Shown here piece by piece: positions 6,077 through 8,843 of a stretch of 8,843 nucleotides of DNA. Each line of letters opens with the position of its first letter. The stretch's first letter is position 1. The position numbers were made by a program, and so were the translations under genes. Under the pieces are notes generated by a model. The model was given only the letters and a program-made list of their open reading frames with translations, was not told the origin of the DNA and did no database searches. The DNA is from an uncultured Helcococcus sp. (GTDB lineage: Bacteria; Bacillota; Clostridia; Tissierellales; Peptoniphilaceae). The stretch covers positions 1-8,843 of the forward strand of contig NZ_CAMPYN010000044.1 of the NCBI RefSeq assembly GCF_946998255.1. The letters are read 5' to 3'.

Positions 6077-6994
6077 ATGAAGACACAAATTATTGGTAAA
6101 TCTAATATTAAAGCTAGCAGATTAATTTTAGGTTGCATGAGAATGTCAGATAAATCGGTTGAAGATGCAAAAGATATTATACAAAAAGCTTATGATTTAG
6201 GAATTAACCATTTCGATCATGCCGACATTTATGGAGGAGGAAAATCAGAAGAAATATTTGCTGAGGCATTAAAATTAACAAATATTAAAAGAGAAGATAT
6301 TATAATTCAGTCAAAATGCGGTATTAGAAAAGGTTTCTATGATTTTTCCTATGATTATATAATAAATTCTGTAGAGAACATTCTGAAAAGACTTGATATT
6401 GATTATCTCGATATCCTACTTTTACATAGACCTGATACTTTAATGGAAACAGAAGAAGTTGCCAAGGCATTTTCTTATCTATACGAAACTGGAAAAGTTA
6501 GAAATTTCGGAGTAAGTAATTGTAATCCTGGTCAAATTAAATTATTACAAAAATATTCAAATTTCCCAATTTTAATCGACCAATTACAGTTTGGACCGGC
6601 ACATACTCCAATGATTGATTCTGGAATAAATGTAAATATGAAAAATATAAACTCAATTAATCACGAAGATAGCATTCTGGAATATTGTAGATTGGAAGAT
6701 ATAACTATTCAGGCTTGGTCACCATTCCAAGTAGACCTTGACCAAGGGCTATTTATAAAGCATCCAGAATATACAGACTTAACAAAGAAATTAAACGAAT
6801 TTGCAGATGAAAAAAATGTTACGCTTGAATCCATTGTAACTGCATGGATATTAAGACATCCAGCAAAAATGCAAATGCTAGTTGGTTCAATGAATCCAAA
6901 TCGCTTGGAAAATATTGTTGCAGGTGTAGATATTGACCTAACTAAAGAAGAATGGTACGAAATCTATAGAAGTGCAGGAAATGATTTGCCATAG
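6077..6994 (+). CDS. Aldo/keto reductase, YdhF-like
   Basis: An NADPH-dependent (by family) oxidoreductase of the (beta/alpha)8 barrel AKR superfamily, 305 residues, full length and cytoplasmic. The catalytic tetrad is visible: D47 and Y52 in FDHADIYGGG (46-55), K80 in QSKCG and H117 in LLLHRPD. The C-terminal cofactor-binding segment is VGSMNPNRLENI (269-280), with S271 and R276 placed to contact the NADPH phosphate. The order and spacing, including TGKVRNFGVSN (138-148) and QAWSPF (212-217), resemble E. coli YdhF and B. subtilis YcsN. The physiological substrate of that group is not established, so none is assigned. AAGGAGG (6066-6072) lies 4 bases before ATG. It is a single-gene unit, divergent from the pot operon and convergent with thiI, with its own terminator. 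No residue of the tetrad is missing, so it should be active. Confidence 0.92.
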   Translation: MKTQIIGKSNIKASRLILGCMRMSDKSVEDAKDIIQKAYDLGINHFDHADIYGGGKSEEIFAEALKLTNIKREDIIIQSKCGIRKGFYDFSYDYIINSVENILKRLDIDYLDILLLHRPDTLMETEEVAKAFSYLYETGKVRNFGVSNCNPGQIKLLQKYSNFPILIDQLQFGPAHTPMIDSGINVNMKNINSINHEDSILEYCRLEDITIQAWSPFQVDLDQGLFIKHPEYTDLTKKLNEFADEKNVTLESIVTAWILRHPAKMQMLVGSMNPNRLENIVAGVDIDLTKEEWYEIYRSAGNDLP

Positions 6995-7018
6995 GGTGGT
7001 CATTTTATTAAAAAATAT

Positions 7019-7044
7019 AGAGCGGCTTTGCGCCGCTCTTTTTT
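7019..7044 (+). terminator. Strong intrinsic terminator after the aldo/keto reductase, probably bidirectional
   Basis: Hairpin AGAGCGGC / GCCGCTCT (8 pairs, 5-base loop TTTGC, 7019-7039) followed by six T (7039-7044). Its G+C-rich stem stands out sharply from its surroundings. On the minus strand the same stem is followed by ATATTTTTT, so it can also end the thiI transcript, whose stop codon lies about 60 bases upstream of it in that direction. The rest of the 112-base gap between the convergent genes shows nothing else. Confidence 0.93.
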
Positions 7045-7106
7045 ATAGTTGTTTGTATATTATCTTTGTTTTAGAAATTCATATTTCCACTTCTTATAAT
7101 ATGCTT

Positions 7107-8282
7107 CTATTCATCATCTACATTTATTTTTATAACTTCTAATGTAGTCAATGCATCCTCTACTAAAGTATCAATATCTAATTTCTCTTCCTCTTTTAAT
7201 ATATCTGAAAGTCTTGGCTTGGTAGCAGGACTGTCAGGGGCAAAAAATGAACAGCAATCATCAAAAGGTTCAATAGATATATCGTAGGTATCAATCATTT
7301 TTGCTTTTTCAATAATGTCTTTCTTGTCCATATTTATTAAAGGTCTAAATATTGGTAATTTACTTGCATCATTTACTACAGAAATCGATTGGATAGTTTG
7401 ACTGGCAACCTGACCTAGGGCCTCCCCTGTTACAAATCCATCTATCCTATATCTGTCAGCCAATATATCGGCTATTCTCATCATAAATCTTCTAGCTATT
7501 ATAGTGGTATATCTTGGTCTACAATTTTTATTTATAGCTGTGTAGATATTTAATAGGTTAATTTGGTAATAATCTATTTGGCCAAGGTATAGGGATAATT
7601 TTTGTGCTAGTCTTTTGGCCTTATATTGTGCTCTTTCTGATGTGAATGGATATGAGTGAAAATGTACACAAGCAATTTCAACTCCACGAGATGCCATTTC
7701 AAAGCCTGCAACTGGAGAATCTATACCCCCAGATAGTAATAATAGTGCCTTTCCACCTGTGCCTAATGGCAGTCCACCTATTGTAGGTATTTTATCTAAA
7801 TATAAATAGGCATTATTTCTAATATCTACATGAACTTCTACTTGAGGATTTTTAATATCCACCTTGAAGTTGTCAAAGTTTTTAAGTACAAAGCCTCCTA
7901 CTTTTGCTGCTAAATCCATAGAATTTAATGGATATTTTTTATCAGACCTATTGGCAAAGGCTTTAAAAGTTTTTTCTTCTTTTATGTCACTTTCTTCAAT
8001 AAGATATTTTATTCCATCTTCTATAGAATCAAGATCTTTTTCTACCTGCAAAGTTTTATATACATAAGATAAACCAAAAACCATTCTAGCTTTTTTTATA
8101 ATTTCTGGAAAATCTTCTTTATTAACTTCTACAAAAAACTTTCCTGAATCAACAAAATTATCTCCTAATTGAAAGTCTTCCAAGGCTTTTAATATTTGTC
8201 TTCTAGTTTGATTAATAAAGGTATTTCTATTTTTACCCTTTAACATAAGCTCTCCAAAGCTTACTCCTAATAACCATCTCAT
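7107..8282 (-). CDS. thiI: tRNA 4-thiouridine synthase ThiI (short form, no rhodanese domain)
   Basis: Adenylates uridine 8 of tRNA and replaces its oxygen with sulfur to make 4-thiouridine; in some bacteria it also passes sulfur to ThiS for thiamine thiazole. Domains in order: an N-terminal ferredoxin-like region (1-60), the THUMP RNA-binding domain (about 60-165, ending VHVDIRNNAYLYLDK) and the PP-loop ATPase domain from about 175, with SGGIDSPVAG at 184-193. It stops at 391 residues, about 90 short of E. coli ThiI, because the C-terminal rhodanese domain is absent, as is usual in Firmicutes. C344 in the DDCCSFF segment (341-347) corresponds to the conserved catalytic-domain cysteine. Sulfur must then come directly from a desulfurase, and the gene immediately upstream is one. 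Its ATG overlaps the desulfurase stop (ATGA), with AGGAG 9 bases upstream, implying coupled translation. Confidence 0.95.
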   Translation of the reverse strand: MRWLLGVSFGELMLKGKNRNTFINQTRRQILKALEDFQLGDNFVDSGKFFVEVNKEDFPEIIKKARMVFGLSYVYKTLQVEKDLDSIEDGIKYLIEESDIKEEKTFKAFANRSDKKYPLNSMDLAAKVGGFVLKNFDNFKVDIKNPQVEVHVDIRNNAYLYLDKIPTIGGLPLGTGGKALLLLSGGIDSPVAGFEMASRGVEIACVHFHSYPFTSERAQYKAKRLAQKLSLYLGQIDYYQINLLNIYTAINKNCRPRYTTIIARRFMMRIADILADRYRIDGFVTGEALGQVASQTIQSISVVNDASKLPIFRPLINMDKKDIIEKAKMIDTYDISIEPFDDCCSFFAPDSPATKPRLSDILKEEEKLDIDTLVEDALTTLEVIKINVDDE

Positions 8283-8842
8283 CCTATAATTCTCCTAATA
8301 ATTTCAACTTTTTCTTTAATCTTCTCAACTACGATTTCTGCTTCTTCCATAGTACTATCTTTGGATAAGGATAGTCTAATGCATCCACCCTTATAGCTAT
8401 CTTCTACACCTATAGCATCTAAAACTCTAGAATCGTGGCCCTTGCTACATGCAGATCCTGTAGAAACATATATTTCATCCATTTCTAAATAATGGAGTAA
8501 AATTTCTGCACCTATATTCTTAAAACAAATATTTAATATGTAAGGTGAGTAATTTTCTTCTGCTGATAGTATTTTCACATCATCAATTTTGGATATTTCT
8601 TGCCTTAAAAATCTATTTATTTCACTAATATTATCATAATTATTATCCAGCTCTGTTGCTTTGGCGAAGGCTAGAATAGCAGGTAAATTCTCCGTTCCTG
8701 AAAACAATTTTAATTCTTGACCACCACCAAAATATAAGCTATTAAAAGATGATAGATCTTTTATATATAGGGCTGATATCCCCTTTGGCCCATTTATCTT
8801 ATGTGATGATATGGTATAGAAATCTATATTCCTTAAATCTGT
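8279..8842 (-). CDS. Cysteine desulfurase, class I (NifS/IscS family), C-terminal part only
   Basis: A PLP enzyme that takes sulfur from cysteine and holds it as a persulfide for delivery to partners. Only the last 187 residues are in the window; the N-terminal half, roughly 190 residues, lies beyond the right edge. The visible part includes the PLP lysine in ISSHKINGPKG (K15 of the fragment), GGGQELKLFSGTENLPA (about 39-55) and the active-site loop STGSACSKG with the sulfur-carrying cysteine at fragment residue 132 (bases 8447-8449). The longer loop with SACSKG is that of class I enzymes, not SufS. An in-frame TTG at 8705-8707 is internal (the leucine of KLFSG), not a start. Its 4-base overlap with thiI argues that it is ThiI's dedicated sulfur donor, like B. 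subtilis NifZ; a general IscS-type role is also possible. Confidence 0.93.
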   Translation of the reverse strand, partial: TDLRNIDFYTISSHKINGPKGISALYIKDLSSFNSLYFGGGQELKLFSGTENLPAILAFAKATELDNNYDNISEINRFLRQEISKIDDVKILSAEENYSPYILNICFKNIGAEILLHYLEMDEIYVSTGSACSKGHDSRVLDAIGVEDSYKGGCIRLSLSKDSTMEEAEIVVEKIKEKVEIIRRIIG

Positions 8843-8843
8843 A

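Noticed and set aside
6077..6994. Recent horizontal transfer of the aldo/keto reductase gene
   Set aside because: It has its own promoter and terminator, but its lysine codons (4 AAG of 23 by hand count) look like those in the first part of thiI (about 4 of 19); no flanking repeats or mobility genes are seen.
8279..8707. A complete 142-residue protein starting at TTG 8707
   Set aside because: The frame stays open to the window edge and the upstream residues include the PLP lysine motif SSHKINGPKG, so the TTG is an internal leucine of a larger desulfurase.

Overview
The window is strongly A+T-rich, densely packed DNA from a low-GC Gram-positive bacterium. AGGAGG-type ribosome binding sites, a T-box leader, a lipoprotein signal on the binding protein and a ThiI without rhodanese domain all point to Bacillota. 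The overall style (AT-rich, anaerobic Firmicute-like gene content) suggests Clostridia/Tissierellia such as Anaerococcus or Peptoniphilus, but the genus is an inference that cannot be proved here. I see no mobile element, tRNA, rRNA or CRISPR array.

Layout. Positions 6-1199 (minus) encode an M20-family amidohydrolase/dipeptidase. It sits behind its own promoter (1516-1544) and a complete T-box leader (about 1252-1509). The leader's specifier loop reads AUG and its T-box bulge reads UGGU, so it should respond to uncharged tRNA-Met. Positions 1562-5820 (minus) are a tight operon: an XRE-cupin regulator of PuuR type, then potA, potB, potC and potD, a complete spermidine/putrescine ABC importer. 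Its genes overlap or nearly touch, and a good extended -10 promoter lies just upstream of the regulator (5884-5911). Divergent from it, 6077-6994 (plus) encodes a YdhF-type aldo/keto reductase that ends in a strong hairpin terminator (7019-7044), which probably also serves the convergent genes. Positions 7107-8842 (minus) hold thiI and, overlapping it by four bases, the C-terminal half of a class I cysteine desulfurase that runs off the right edge.

How the genes work together. The pot genes import polyamines: PotA drives transport, PotB/PotC form the channel and PotD captures substrate outside the cell. The cupin regulator probably senses polyamine or cell state and controls its own operon. 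The desulfurase/ThiI pair supplies sulfur for 4-thiouridine in tRNA and possibly for thiamine thiazole. The M20 enzyme probably releases an amino acid, plausibly methionine, from a peptide or N-acyl conjugate when charged tRNA-Met runs low.

The most interesting item is the Met-type T-box in front of a lone M20 hydrolase: it gives a substrate hypothesis for an otherwise generic enzyme. No recognisable intrinsic terminator separates potD from that leader, so the T-box may also gate read-through from the polyamine operon. I found no clearly new multi-gene system; the remaining genes belong to known families in familiar arrangements.
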